Below the pieces are notes generated by a model, which made no database searches, was not told where the DNA came from, and was given only the letters and a program-made list of their open reading frames with translations. Positions 43,798-54,000 of a DNA stretch of 64,000 bases are shown one piece after another. Numbering within the stretch: position 1 is the first letter of the stretch; the number at the start of each line of letters is the position of its first letter. The DNA is from Phyllobacterium calauticae. Its GTDB lineage: Bacteria; Pseudomonadota; Alphaproteobacteria; Rhizobiales; Rhizobiaceae. The stretch covers positions 1-64,000 of the forward strand of contig NZ_JAGENB010000008.1 in NCBI RefSeq assembly GCF_019991125.1. The letters are read 5' to 3'. The position numbers were made by a program, and so were the translations under genes.

Positions 43798-46512
43798 TCA
43801 GAACCACTGGCCGAAGCGGCGGATGTAGATCGCCTTCATCGTCTGGGCGACGACGCAGTAGCTGAACAGGGTAGCCACCAGCCAGGGGAAGTAGCTCCAG
43901 GGCAGAGGCTGCAATCCGACCAGCGTGCCGAGCGGCGAGAACGGCACATAGATTCCGAGGCCCATCACCAGGATCGACATCAGCATGACCGGCAGGGCCG
44001 CCGTGCTCTGGATGAAGGGAATCTTCTGCGTGCGCAGCATGTGCACGACCAGCGTCTGCGACAGAAGCCCCTCGATGAACCAGCCGGACTGGAACAGCGA
44101 CTGATGCTCGGGCGCATTGGCGGCAAAGACGAACCACATCAGGGCAAAGGTGGTCATGTCGAAGATCGACGAGGTCGGTCCGATCCACAGCATGAAGCGG
44201 CCGATGTTCCTCGCATCCCACTTGCGCGGCTTGCTGAGGAATTCCTTGTCCATCCGGTCCCACGGCAATGCCAGCTGCGAGATATCGTACATCAGGTTCT
44301 GGATGAGCAGATGGATCGCCAGCATCGGCAGGAACGGGATGAAGGCGCTGGCCACCAGCACCGAGAACACGTTGCCGAAGTTGGAGCTCGCCGTCATGTT
44401 CAGGTACTTCATGATGTTGCCGAAGGTCTCGCGACCCTTGATCACGCCCTCTTCGAGCACCATCAGGCTCTTTTCCAAGAGGATGATATCGGCCGATTCC
44501 TTGGCGATATCCGCACCGCTGTCTACGGAAATGCCGACATCCGCATCGCGCAGCGCCGGGGCATCGTTGATCCCGTCGCCGAGGAAGCCAACCGTGTGGC
44601 CATTGGCCTGCAGGGCCTTGAGCACCCGCGATTTCTGCAGCGGCGTCAGCTTGGCGAAGACGACGCGCTCCTCCACGAGCAGGCGCAGCGCGCTGTCGTC
44701 CAGCTTCTCGATGTCCCGCCCCAGCAGCGGTATCCCCGCTTCAAGCCCGACCTCACGGCAGATCTTGAGGCTGACCACCTCATTGTCACCGGTCAGCAGC
44801 TTGACCGCGACGCCATGTTCGGCAAGCGCCGCAATTGCCGGTCCGGCGGTTTCCTTGGGCGGGTCGAGGAAGGTCAGGAAACCTTCGACGATCAGCTCGC
44901 TTTCATCCGCAATGCCGTATTGCGCCTTTGTGTCCCCGGTCGGGATTTCCCGGGTGGCGACCACCAGAACACGGAACCCGTCCTCATTGTAGGTGCGGGC
45001 GATGGCAACCAGTGCCTTGCGGCTGGTGTCGTCGAGCACGCGGACATCGTTCCCGTCGCGCATGCGGGTCGCAATACCAAGCATTTCCTCCACGGCGCCC
45101 TTGCAGACCAGCAGGTGCTCGCCGGCCACGCCTTCGACCACCACCGACAGCCGCCGGCGGATGAAATCGAACGGCATCTCGTCGACCTTGCGATAGAAGG
45201 CGGCGGTCCGCATGTTGTCGGCCGATGCATCGGTAAAGCGCAGCACGGCCTGATCCATCAGATTCTTCACGCCGCTCTGGTGATGGCTGTTGAGCCAGGC
45301 AAGGCGCAGCACCGTCTCGTCGCGCTTGCCGTAGACATCGACATGATGCTCGAGGATGATCTTGTCCTGGGTCAGCGTGCCTGTTTTGTCCGTGCACAGG
45401 ATGTCCATGGCACCAAAATTCTGGATGGCGTTGAGGCGCTTGACCACGACCTTGCGCCGGGCCATGGCAACGGCGCCCTTGGCCAGGTTGGACGAGACGA
45501 TCATCGGCAGCATTTCCGGCGTCAGGCCAACGGCAACCGCAAGCGCGAACAGCAGGGCTTCCAGCCAGTCACCCTTGACGAAACCGTTGATCAGGAAGAC
45601 GACCGGCACCATCACCAGCATGAAGCGGATGAGCAGCCAGCTGACGCTGTTGATGCCGCGGTCGAAGGCGGTCTGGGCGCGCGAACCGACGATGGATTTG
45701 GCAAGCGAACCGAAATAGGTGCGCGATCCCGTCGCCACGACGACAGCCGTCGCCGTGCCGCTGACCACATTGGTGCCCATGAAGCAGATATTGGGAACAT
45801 CCAGCATGTCGGTCTGATCCGAGGCAATGCCCAGCGCCGACTTCTCGGCAACCGCGCCGAGCGTGTCGTATTTTTCGACGGGAATGGCTTCGCCGGTCAG
45901 GACCGCCTGGCTGACATAGAGATCGCGCGATTCAATCAGGCGCACGTCGGCCGGGATCATGTCACCGGCGGACAGGCGCACGACATCGCCTGCCACGAGT
46001 TCCCGCATCGGAATTTCGAGCATTTCCGGCGGGGTCGTCGCCCGGTTCCGGCGCAGCACCGTGGCCGTCGTGCGCACCATCGCCTTCAAGGCTTCGGCCG
46101 CCTTGCCGGAGCGGTATTCCTGGACGAAGCGCATGATGCCGCTGGCCAGAATCATGACCGCGAGAATGATCACCTTGGTCGGATCCGGAGCATCGCCATT
46201 TTGCATGGGCAACCAGCAGTCCGTGAAAGCGCTGATCAGGCCGAGAACGATCAGCACCATGATGAAGGGGTTCTTGAAAGCCGACATGAACTGGAGCAGC
46301 GCATGCGGGCGCCGGTCATGGGCGACCTCGTTTGCCCCGTCCTTGGCCAGGCGTTCCGTCGCATCGCGGACCGTCAGGCCGTCCCGGTGGCTTTTGACGT
46401 TGGCGAGGGTGATGTCGATATCGTTCTGGGCTTCGCGCACAGCCCGCATGGACAGCTTGCGGCTGTCCTTCTTCTCCGCATTCAATGCGGAATTCTTGAG
46501 AATGACGTTCAT
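43798..46512 (-). CDS. mgtA: Magnesium-translocating P-type ATPase
   Basis: A 904-residue P3B ATPase, the usual MgtA/MgtB length. Motifs: VLTGEAIPVEKYD near residue 205, LCTDKTGTLTQDKIILEHHV (phosphorylation site) near 378, VKLLTGDNEVVSLKI near 565, LGDGINDAPALRDADVG near 635, and C-terminal membrane segments ending about 890. It imports magnesium when external levels are low. The ATG at 46512 follows GCAGGAG at nine bases. It is preceded by a 45-codon leader ORF and an 89-codon ORF on the same strand, and by a structured leader. Confidence 0.95.
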   Translation of the reverse strand: MNVILKNSALNAEKKDSRKLSMRAVREAQNDIDITLANVKSHRDGLTVRDATERLAKDGANEVAHDRRPHALLQFMSAFKNPFIMVLIVLGLISAFTDCWLPMQNGDAPDPTKVIILAVMILASGIMRFVQEYRSGKAAEALKAMVRTTATVLRRNRATTPPEMLEIPMRELVAGDVVRLSAGDMIPADVRLIESRDLYVSQAVLTGEAIPVEKYDTLGAVAEKSALGIASDQTDMLDVPNICFMGTNVVSGTATAVVVATGSRTYFGSLAKSIVGSRAQTAFDRGINSVSWLLIRFMLVMVPVVFLINGFVKGDWLEALLFALAVAVGLTPEMLPMIVSSNLAKGAVAMARRKVVVKRLNAIQNFGAMDILCTDKTGTLTQDKIILEHHVDVYGKRDETVLRLAWLNSHHQSGVKNLMDQAVLRFTDASADNMRTAAFYRKVDEMPFDFIRRRLSVVVEGVAGEHLLVCKGAVEEMLGIATRMRDGNDVRVLDDTSRKALVAIARTYNEDGFRVLVVATREIPTGDTKAQYGIADESELIVEGFLTFLDPPKETAGPAIAALAEHGVAVKLLTGDNEVVSLKICREVGLEAGIPLLGRDIEKLDDSALRLLVEERVVFAKLTPLQKSRVLKALQANGHTVGFLGDGINDAPALRDADVGISVDSGADIAKESADIILLEKSLMVLEEGVIKGRETFGNIMKYLNMTASSNFGNVFSVLVASAFIPFLPMLAIHLLIQNLMYDISQLALPWDRMDKEFLSKPRKWDARNIGRFMLWIGPTSSIFDMTTFALMWFVFAANAPEHQSLFQSGWFIEGLLSQTLVVHMLRTQKIPFIQSTAALPVMLMSILVMGLGIYVPFSPLGTLVGLQPLPWSYFPWLVATLFSYCVVAQTMKAIYIRRFGQWF

Positions 46513-46558
46513 TTTCTGGTCTCCTGCCGCTTTGCGCGACAGCGACACCAGCTCCGGA

Positions 46559-46696
46559 TCACCTGAAATTCAGGCGCAACAAGCCGTGCCGAGCCGTCAC
46601 GTCCACGGTCGGTTTTGGGGAATTTGCTCTTTGGGATCGCCCGCCATGCTTGCCGGTCACCGGCAGCACGGCGGGCCTACTAGGATAGTCGTCCAT
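46559..46696 (-). CDS. Putative 45-residue leader peptide of mgtA
   Basis: A short open frame ends 46 bases before mgtA. Its ATG at 46696 follows AAGGAG at six bases, a better ribosome binding site than that of mgtA; an in-frame ATG at 46711 lacks one. The protein begins MDDYPSRPAVLPV, with acidic residues and three prolines in the first twelve, then turns basic and polar and ends LRLNFR. In Salmonella the mgtA leader peptide MgtL also starts with Asp/Glu and Pro codons, and low magnesium makes ribosomes fall off such stretches. A similar role is inferred here; the peptides are not otherwise alike. Confidence 0.5.
   Translation of the reverse strand: MDDYPSRPAVLPVTGKHGGRSQRANSPKPTVDVTARHGLLRLNFR
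46640..46675 (-). promoter_or_regulatory. Very stable hairpin inside the mgtA leader ORF
   Basis: On the minus strand CCCGCCGTGC-TGCCGG pairs with CCGGCA-A-GCATGGCGGG, giving about 16 base pairs with a three-base loop and one bulged A. It covers codons 8-19 of the leader ORF. A ribosome translating the ORF would open it; a stalled or dropped ribosome would leave it closed. There is no T-tract, so it is not an intrinsic terminator itself. Confidence 0.55.
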
Positions 46697-46762
46697 GGGA
46701 TACTCCTTCATGCCGCGCCCGATGGCCCGAAGGCGCATGCGCGGCGTTTGGCAAAACAGCGG

Positions 46763-47032
46763 TCAGATCATGCGGCCCGACTGATAGACCGCCAGCACCA
46801 GCCCGAGTTTTTCAACCGGGTCCAAAACGGGTGCGGGCGGCTCATTGTCGGCATGCCAGCGCATTTCAAGCCGGCCATTGACCGGATTGACGCGCCAATC
46901 CGCCTGCAGATTGGAAAAAAGATGCTGTTTCTGGGGTGCTGCGGAAACGCTGTTCCGTTGCACGGCAAGCCGCCCGCGGGCGCGGTTGGCGAAGGCGCGA
47001 ACGCCTGGAAGAGTTGCGAACGTGATGTTCAT
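46763..47032 (-). CDS. Hypothetical 89-residue protein upstream of mgtA
   Basis: An 89-codon frame with a strong ribosome binding site (GAGGTGAG before the ATG at 47032). The N-terminal half is basic (NRARGRLAVQRN), the C-terminal half contains DWRVNPVNGRLEMRWHADN and then NEPPAPVLDPVEKLG, an acidic/proline stretch. No signal peptide or membrane segment is visible. It lies about 250 bases upstream of mgtA on the same strand, and its ribosome binding site can be masked by the leader hairpin described for 47034-47138. Function unknown; it could be a regulator or a translated leader. Confidence 0.5.
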   Translation of the reverse strand: MNITFATLPGVRAFANRARGRLAVQRNSVSAAPQKQHLFSNLQADWRVNPVNGRLEMRWHADNEPPAPVLDPVEKLGLVLAVYQSGRMI

Positions 47033-47033
47033 G

Positions 47034-47138
47034 GCTCACCTCATTGACCGGAAGCGATCCGGCCGGGGGTGAGCGACGGTGGAGCCCTAGGCCCTAACGT
47101 TGCTCATCCGGTGTACCGGATCGAGTCCTGCTCGTTAG
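47034..47138 (-). promoter_or_regulatory. Structured RNA leader with ribosome-binding-site masking, unclassified
   Basis: On the minus strand GCTCACC (47074-47068) can pair perfectly with GGTGAGC (47040-47034), which is the ribosome binding site of the 89-codon ORF; inside this stem lies a CCGGA/TCCGG hairpin (47062-47048). Upstream, CTAACG/CGTTAG (47138-47133 with 47099-47094) closes a long hairpin topped by the palindrome ATCCGGT/ACCGGAT (47106-47121). GGCTCCACC (47086-47078) is a rival partner for the ribosome binding site. The layout resembles an aptamer plus expression platform. The rest of the divergent gap, 47139-47479, holds a TGGGT/ACCCA palindrome near 47228-47240 and no convincing gene. 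Confidence 0.45.
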
Positions 47139-47479
47139 TTGTTTCAAGCGCCCGGCCTCCCGCATCAACGGCAGTCAGGGCGCAGCTAGATTTGCTGTCC
47201 ATCGTCTTCTTTGTGATTTGAAAAATGACCTGGGTAACCCAAGCAAAACCGCGATACGCCTGCTTGATGCGGGTTGTCAACCGGAAAGCTTGGCCATCGC
47301 GATTTTTGTCGCGTGAAATTGCTCACATCAGCCGCAACGGCTTGAATTCCGGCCCCAAATCGGCCTGCCCGGCATCCAGCGCCCGCAAAACATGTTCGCT
47401 TATGGGGGAGCGGCGTGCTAACGCTTCCCCAACAGTTCCATTCAAGCCAGAGAGCTTCCGGTTCTCGCCATACGTGCCC

Positions 47480-49237
47480 ATGATCAAACGTTTTTTCGCC
47501 TATTACGCGCCCTACAAAGGGCTGTTCGCGCTGGACTTCTCCTGCGCCGTCCTGTCCGGCCTGCTGGAACTCGGCTTTCCCATGGCCGTGCGTGCCTTCA
47601 TCGATGTGCTGTTGCCGAGCGAGAACTGGAGCTACATTCTTCTGGCGGCGGCCGGACTGCTTGCTGTCTATCTCCTCAATTCCGGCCTCACGGCGGTCGT
47701 TGTCTATTGGGGGCACAAGCTCGGCATCAACATTGAAACCGAGATGCGCCGCAAGAGCTTCGATCACCTGCAAAAGCTCTCCTTCCGCTTCTACGACAAC
47801 CACAAGACCGGCCATCTCGTCGCCCGCGTGACCAAGGACCTCGAGGAGATCGGCGAAGTGGCGCATCACGGCCCGGAAGATCTGTTCATCGCCATCATGA
47901 CCTTCATCGGCGCATTCCTGCTGATGTTCCTCATCAACCCGCATCTCGCGCTGCTGACACTGGCCATCGTTCCCTTCGTTGCATGGGTCGCCAGCCGCTA
48001 TGGCGGGCGCATGACCCGCAACTGGCAGAGCCTCTATCGGCGTGTCGGCGATTTCAATGTCCGCATCGAGGAGAATGTCGGCGGCATGCGCGTCGTGCAG
48101 GCCTTTGCCAACGAGGATCATGAGCGCGATCTCTTTGCCCATGACAATGCCCGCTACCGGGAAACCAAGCTCAGCGCCTACCGCATCATGGCGGCAAGCA
48201 CTTCGCTGAACTATATGAGCATGCGGCTGATCCAGCTGATCGTGATGATCGCGGGCAGCTACTTCGTCATCACCGGCAGCCTTTCCAACGGCGGCTTCGT
48301 CAGCTTCCTGCTTCTGGTGACGGTGTTCGTGCGGCCGATCGAAAAGATCAACTCGGTGATCGAGACCTATCCGAAGGGCATTGCCGGGTTCAAGCGCTAC
48401 ACCGAGCTTCTCGACACCGAGCCCGATATCGCCGACCGGCCCGGTGCCGCCGATGTCAGCGGCCTCAAGGGCAATATCCGCTACGACAAGGTGAATTTCG
48501 GCTACACCACCGGCAGGGCAGCGCTGCGCGCTATCGATCTGGAGATCAGGGCCGGTGAGACCGTTGCCTTTGTCGGCTCCTCCGGTGCTGGGAAAACCAC
48601 CCTCTGTTCACTGCTGCCGCGCTTTTACGAGGTCGACTCCGGCGCGATCACCGTTGATGGCATCGACATCCGCGACATGACCCTCGCCTCGCTGCGCAGC
48701 CAGATCGGCGTTGTGCAGCAGGATGTCTTCCTGTTCGGCGGCTCCATCCGCGAGAACATCGCTTATGGCCGCCTCGATGCGTCGGATGAAGACATTGCGC
48801 TTGCCGCCCGCCGCGCCCGCCTCGACGAAATGATAGCCGGTCTGCCTGCCGGGCTTGAGACCATTGTCGGCGAGCGCGGCGTCAAGCTGTCGGGCGGCCA
48901 GAAGCAGCGGCTTGCCATTGCCCGCATGTTCCTGAAAAACCCGCCCATCCTCATTCTCGATGAAGCGACATCGGCGCTCGACACGCAGACCGAGCGCGAA
49001 ATCCAGGCATCCCTCGCCGAACTGGCGCAGGGCCGCACCACCCTGGTCATCGCGCACCGGCTGGCGACGATCCGCAATGCCGACCGCATCGTCGTGGTCG
49101 ACGATGCCCGGATTCTGGAACAGGGCAGCCACAGCGAACTGCTTGCCGCAGGCGGCGCCTACAAGCGGCTCTATCAGGTGCAGTTCGGCGATGCGGGCGC
49201 GGAAATCCTGCTTGACCGGGTGAACGGGAAAGCCTGA
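47480..49237 (+). CDS. ABC exporter half-transporter (MsbA/MDR type)
   Basis: A 585-residue fused membrane-ATPase protein. The membrane domain (six segments, about residues 15-310) is followed by a nucleotide-binding domain with Walker A GSSGAGKTT near 373, signature LSGGQKQRLAIARM near 476 and Walker B ILILDEATSALD near 495. The homology begins at MIKRFFAYYAPYKG (ATG 47480); the frame is open upstream to 47225 but that part is not conserved and no clear ribosome binding site was found. Homodimers export lipids or drugs; the substrate is unknown. Confidence 0.9.
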   Translation: MIKRFFAYYAPYKGLFALDFSCAVLSGLLELGFPMAVRAFIDVLLPSENWSYILLAAAGLLAVYLLNSGLTAVVVYWGHKLGINIETEMRRKSFDHLQKLSFRFYDNHKTGHLVARVTKDLEEIGEVAHHGPEDLFIAIMTFIGAFLLMFLINPHLALLTLAIVPFVAWVASRYGGRMTRNWQSLYRRVGDFNVRIEENVGGMRVVQAFANEDHERDLFAHDNARYRETKLSAYRIMAASTSLNYMSMRLIQLIVMIAGSYFVITGSLSNGGFVSFLLLVTVFVRPIEKINSVIETYPKGIAGFKRYTELLDTEPDIADRPGAADVSGLKGNIRYDKVNFGYTTGRAALRAIDLEIRAGETVAFVGSSGAGKTTLCSLLPRFYEVDSGAITVDGIDIRDMTLASLRSQIGVVQQDVFLFGGSIRENIAYGRLDASDEDIALAARRARLDEMIAGLPAGLETIVGERGVKLSGGQKQRLAIARMFLKNPPILILDEATSALDTQTEREIQASLAELAQGRTTLVIAHRLATIRNADRIVVVDDARILEQGSHSELLAAGGAYKRLYQVQFGDAGAEILLDRVNGKA

Positions 49238-49299
49238 ACTTTACAGCGCCGGTCAGAAACGTATGCTCCATCTGCTGAACGCTTTGGGAGGAGCAATCG

Positions 49300-50988
49300 A
49301 TGATCAGGGAAAGCTACGTTCACGGTGCAAGCAGCCAGCCGCTGATCGGCGAAACGATCGGACGGCACTTTGACCATATCGCCGGGCGGTTTCCCGACCG
49401 CCCCGCCCTTGTGGTCCGCCACCAGAATGTGCGCCTGAGCTATGCCGAACTGAAGCAGCGCGTTGACGCCGTCGCAGCGGGCCTCATCGCGCTTGGCCTG
49501 AAACCCGGTGACCGCATCGGCATCTGGTCGCCCAACAATCTGGAATGGGTGCTGACCCAGTTCGCCACCGCCAAGGCCGGGCTCATCCTCGTCAACATCA
49601 ATCCGGCCTACCGCTCGCACGAGCTTGAATATGCCGTCAACAAGGTCGGCTGTGCCGCGCTGATCCTGTCGCCCGCCCTGAAAACCAGCAATTACCTCGA
49701 CATATTGCGCGAGATCGCCCCGGAACTTGGCACCTGCGCGCCCGGCGAACTCCGGTCAGCGAAGCTGCCGACGCTGCGGACCGTCATTCGTCTGGGCGCA
49801 GACAAGACGCCGGGGATGCTCAACTTCGCCGATCTCGAACAGGCAGCGACCCCGGAAGCCAGGCAACAGCTGCAGGCGCTGGCCGCCGTGCTCCAGTTCG
49901 ACGACCCAATCAATATCCAGTTCACCAGCGGCACCACCGGCAGCCCCAAGGGCGCGACACTCAGTCACCACAATATTCTCAACAACGGCTTCTTCATCGG
50001 CGAGGCGATGCGCCTCACCGAAATCGACCGCCTGTGCATCCCGGTGCCGTTCTACCATTGCTTCGGCATGGTTCTCGGCAACCTTGCCTGCCTGACCCAC
50101 GGCGCCTGCATGGTCATACCGGGCGAGGCGTTCGATCCGCTGGCGGTGCTGCAGACGGTGGAGGCCGAGAAGTGCACCGGACTGCACGGCGTGCCGACCA
50201 TGTTCATCGCCATACTCGGGCATCCCGATTTCAAGACCTTCGACCTCAGCAGCCTGCGCACCGGCATCATGGCGGGCTCGCCCTGCCCCATCGAAGTGAT
50301 GCGCAAAGTCATCCACGACATGCACCAGGGCGAAATCACCATCGCCTACGGGATGACCGAGACCAGTCCGGTCAGCTTCCAGAGTTCCGCCACCGACCCG
50401 CTGGAACGGCGCGTTTCGACGGTCGGACGCATTCATCCGCATGTCGAGGTCAAGATCATCGATGCGGATGGCGCCATTGTCGCGCCGGGTGTTACCGGTG
50501 AGCTTTTGACGCGCGGTTACAGCGTCATGCGCGGCTATTGGGGCGATGATGCCAACACCGCAGCCACCATCGACGCCGCCCGCTGGATGCATACTGGCGA
50601 TCTCGCGACCATCGATGCGGAGGGCTATTGCAACATTGTCGGGCGCATCAAGGACCTGGTGATCCGGGGCGGCGAGAACATCTATCCGCGCGAGATCGAG
50701 GAGTTTCTCTACACCCATCCCGGCATCGCCGACGTGCAGGTGTTCGGCATCCCGGACAGCAAGTATGGCGAGTGCCTCTGCGCCTGGATCAAGGTACGGC
50801 CCGGCGCCAGCCTCAGCGAGCATGACGTGCTGCAGTTCTGCAAGGGCAGGATCGCCCACTACAAGGTGCCGGCCCATATCCGCTTCGTCGAGGACTATCC
50901 GATGACCGTGACGGGCAAGATCCAGAAGTTCATCATGCGGCAGGCCATGATTGACGAGCTGGGCCTGCTGGAAGCAAAAACCGCCTGA
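49300..50988 (+). CDS. AMP-dependent acyl-CoA synthetase
   Basis: A 562-residue adenylate-forming ligase with [20 protein letters not shown] near residue 206, [13 protein letters not shown] near 352, [20 protein letters not shown] near 428 and the C-terminal lysine motif [12 protein letters not shown] near 541. The fatty-acid ligase motif lies around 430-455, and its sequence resembles medium-chain fatty acyl-CoA synthetases rather than the aryl-CoA ligase at 24.3 kb. TTGGGAGGAG precedes the ATG. It follows the exporter gene by 62 bases and converges on the RND operon. Confidence 0.92.
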   Translation: MIRESYVHGASSQPLIGETIGRHFDHIAGRFPDRPALVVRHQNVRLSYAELKQRVDAVAAGLIALGLKPGDRIGIWSPNNLEWVLTQFATAKAGLILVNINPAYRSHELEYAVNKVGCAALILSPALKTSNYLDILREIAPELGTCAPGELRSAKLPTLRTVIRLGADKTPGMLNFADLEQAATPEARQQLQALAAVLQFDDPINIQFTSGTTGSPKGATLSHHNILNNGFFIGEAMRLTEIDRLCIPVPFYHCFGMVLGNLACLTHGACMVIPGEAFDPLAVLQTVEAEKCTGLHGVPTMFIAILGHPDFKTFDLSSLRTGIMAGSPCPIEVMRKVIHDMHQGEITIAYGMTETSPVSFQSSATDPLERRVSTVGRIHPHVEVKIIDADGAIVAPGVTGELLTRGYSVMRGYWGDDANTAATIDAARWMHTGDLATIDAEGYCNIVGRIKDLVIRGGENIYPREIEEFLYTHPGIADVQVFGIPDSKYGECLCAWIKVRPGASLSEHDVLQFCKGRIAHYKVPAHIRFVEDYPMTVTGKIQKFIMRQAMIDELGLLEAKTA

Positions 50989-51000
50989 GTGGGGGGACGC

Positions 51001-54000
51001 CTATTCCGCCGCGTGCGGCGCCGCAACTGTGCCGCGTTTGCCAAAGACCCTGCGCCACAGCTGCGTCGATCCGCGCGACATGTCTTCCATGTAGAGGAAG
51101 ATAACCGGCGTGATGAACAGCGTGAGGATTTGCGAGGCGAACAGGCCGCCGACCACGGCCACGCCGAGCGGCTGGCGCAATTCCGAACTGGCGCCGGCAC
51201 CGATGGCAATCGGCAGGGTTCCCATCAGCGCGGCGAGCGTTGTCATCATGATCGGCCGGAACCGCACAAGGCAGGCTTCACGAATCGCGTCATGCGGCGT
51301 GTCACCCGCCCGCTGCCGGACAAGGGCAAAGTCGACCATCATGATGGCGTTCTTCTTGACGATGCCGATCAGCATCAGCATGCCGATGATGGCGATCACG
51401 CTGAGGTCAAAGCCGAACAGTTGCAGCGTCGCCAGCGCCCCGGCCGCCGCCGCCGGCAGGCCGGTCAGAATGGTCAGCGGATGGATGAAGCTCTCATAGA
51501 GAATGCCGAGCACGATATAGATCGTCAGGATCGCCGCGCCGATCAGCAGGCCCTGATTGGACAGCGCCTGCTGGAACACTTTGGCGGTGCCGGTGAATGC
51601 CGAGGAAATCGAGTCGGGAACATTCAGTTCCGCCTTGATCTTGTTGATTTCTTCCACCGCCCTGCCCAAGGCAATGCCCTGCGGCAGGTTGAAGGAGATG
51701 GTCACCGCCGGCAGCTGGCTCAACTGGCTGACGGCCAGCAGTCCGGCACGCCGCTCCACATGGGCGAAGGAAGACAGCGGAATGAGCTTGTTGGTGGTGG
51801 TCGAGCGGATCTGCATCTGGTCGAGCTTGTCGGTCGTCCAGGGGATGGACGGATCGAGCTCGAGGATCACCTCGTAGCTGTCGCCGGTGGAAAAGATGGT
51901 CGAGGCCTGATTGGTGCCGAAGGCGTAATAGAGCGAATTGCGCAGCTGCGTCGATGAAATGCCGAGGAGCCGCGCCTTGTCCGCATCGATCACCAGATTG
52001 GCCTGCAGCGCATTGTTCTGCAGGTCGCTGGTCACATCGGCAAAATATTGCCGGTCCTGCTGCAGCGCCAGCAGGAATTTCTGCGACCATGGATAGAGAT
52101 CGTCGGCATTGATGCCCTGCAGCACGAACTGGTACTGCGCGCGCGACGACGTGCTGCCGATGCGCAGGTTCTGGATGGCGATGGGATAGCTGTTGATGCC
52201 GGGCACCTTGGCCAGCGACTGGCGCAGGTCCGTCAGCAGCGGGTCGAGCGCCAGTCGCTGGGATTTGGGTTTGAGCTCGACGAAGAAACTGCCCTGGTTG
52301 AGGCTCGATGAATTGAAGCCGCCGCCGATGGTCGATGCCACATGCGCCACATAGGGCTTGCTCCTCAGGACATCGGCCACCTGCTTCTGCAGCGCCACCA
52401 TGGCATCGAATGAAATGTCCTGCCGCGCTTCGGTCGAGATGGAAAGCTGGCCGATATCCTCGGTCGGCAGAAAGCCCTTGTCGATGGACGAGAAGAGATA
52501 AAGCGTTGCAACAACCGTCAGGAGAAAGATTCCGAAGACAACGATACGGAAGCGCAGGCAGACATCGAGCATCCAGCGGTAACCGCCAAGGACCGCATCG
52601 AAAACCCGCTCCGTCAGGGGTTTGCGGCCCTTTCCATCGTCATGCGGAATGGCCGGCATGTGGCTGCACAGCATCGGGGTCAAGGTCAGCGATATCAGCG
52701 CCGACGCCACGATCGCCACGGTCACCACGACGGCAAATTCGTTGAAGATGCGCCCGACCACGCCGCCCATCAGCAGGACGGGGATGAAGACCGCCACGAG
52801 CGATGCGGTGATGGACACGATGGTGAAACCGATTTCCTCGCTGCCCTTGAGCGCCGCCTCGCGCGGCGGCATGCCCTCCTCGATATGCCGGGATATGTTC
52901 TCCAGCATGACGATGGCATCGTCCACCACCAGCCCGACGGAAAGCGTCAGGCCCAGCAGCGAGATATTGTCGATGGAAAAGCCGAAGACATACATCACGC
53001 CCAGCGTGGCGATCAGCGACAGCGGCACGGCAATCGTCGGGATAAGCGTGGCCGCGATCCGCCGCAGGAACACGAAGATCACCATCACAACCAGCGCGAT
53101 GATCAGGATGAGCGTAAATTGCACATCCGATACGGCCTGCCGGATCGACGTCGAGCGGTCGTTGAGCACGTTGAGGCTGGTGGACGCACCGAGCTCTTCG
53201 GCGAATTTCGGCAGCATGGTCCGCACGCGGTCCACCACATCGACCGTATTGGCGCCGGGCTGGCGGAAGACGGCCAGCACCAGCGCCTTCTTGCCGTCAT
53301 AACGGCTCTCGGTCTGGGTATTGGCAACGGAATCCACCACCCGCGCCACGTCGCCCAGGCGCACCGGCTTGCCATTGGGCGACGCGATCAGAATCTGGCG
53401 GAATGTGTCGGCATTCTTCGACTGCGTGTCGGCCTCGATTGCCATCTGCTGGGTGGGGCTGGTGAGCGTTCCCACCGGCGCAATCGAATTGTTGTCGGCC
53501 ACGGCACTCGTCAGTTCATCGATGCCGATGCCGCGTGCCTTCATCGCATTGGGATCGACCTCGATGCGCACGGCGAACTGCTTGGCGCCGAACACCTGGA
53601 CCTCGCCGACGCCATCCACGGTCGACAGCGACGGCGAGATGACCTGCTCGGCATAATCGTCGAGCTTCGACAATTGCGCCATATCGCTTTGCAGTGCGAT
53701 CAGCAGGATGGGAGCGTCGGCTGGATTGGTCTTGCGGTAGCTCGGCGGCGTCGTCATGTTCGCCGGCAGCTGCCGCAGCGTCCGTGCGATGGCCGCTTGG
53801 ACGTCGGCGGCGGCCTGATCGATGTTCCTGTCGAGCTCGAATTCGATGGTGACGCGGGTCTGTCCCTGCGTGCTCGTGGCGCTGATCGTCGAAACGGAGG
53901 GTATCGTGGCGAACTGCTTGATCAGCGGCGTTGCCACGGCATTGGCCATGGTGTCGGGCGCGGCACCCGGCAGCTGGGCGGAAACCGATATGACGGGGAA

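Noticed and set aside
43675-46566. 963-codon plus-strand open frame over mgtA
   Set aside because: It is the exact antisense of a P-type ATPase with all motifs intact. The predicted protein is rich in Arg, His, Gln and Asp with no domain, as expected for the mirror frame of a GC-rich gene.
47034-47160. M-box (ykoK) magnesium riboswitch
   Set aside because: The minus strand has CGTTAGGG and GGGCTCC, which recall part of the M-box, but the later conserved blocks (GCCAATGGGT and GCTTGTCCTA-type) are missing and the element is too short.
47186-48142. 318-codon minus-strand open frame over the ABC exporter start
   Set aside because: Antisense of the exporter membrane domain; acidic low-complexity sequence and no homology.
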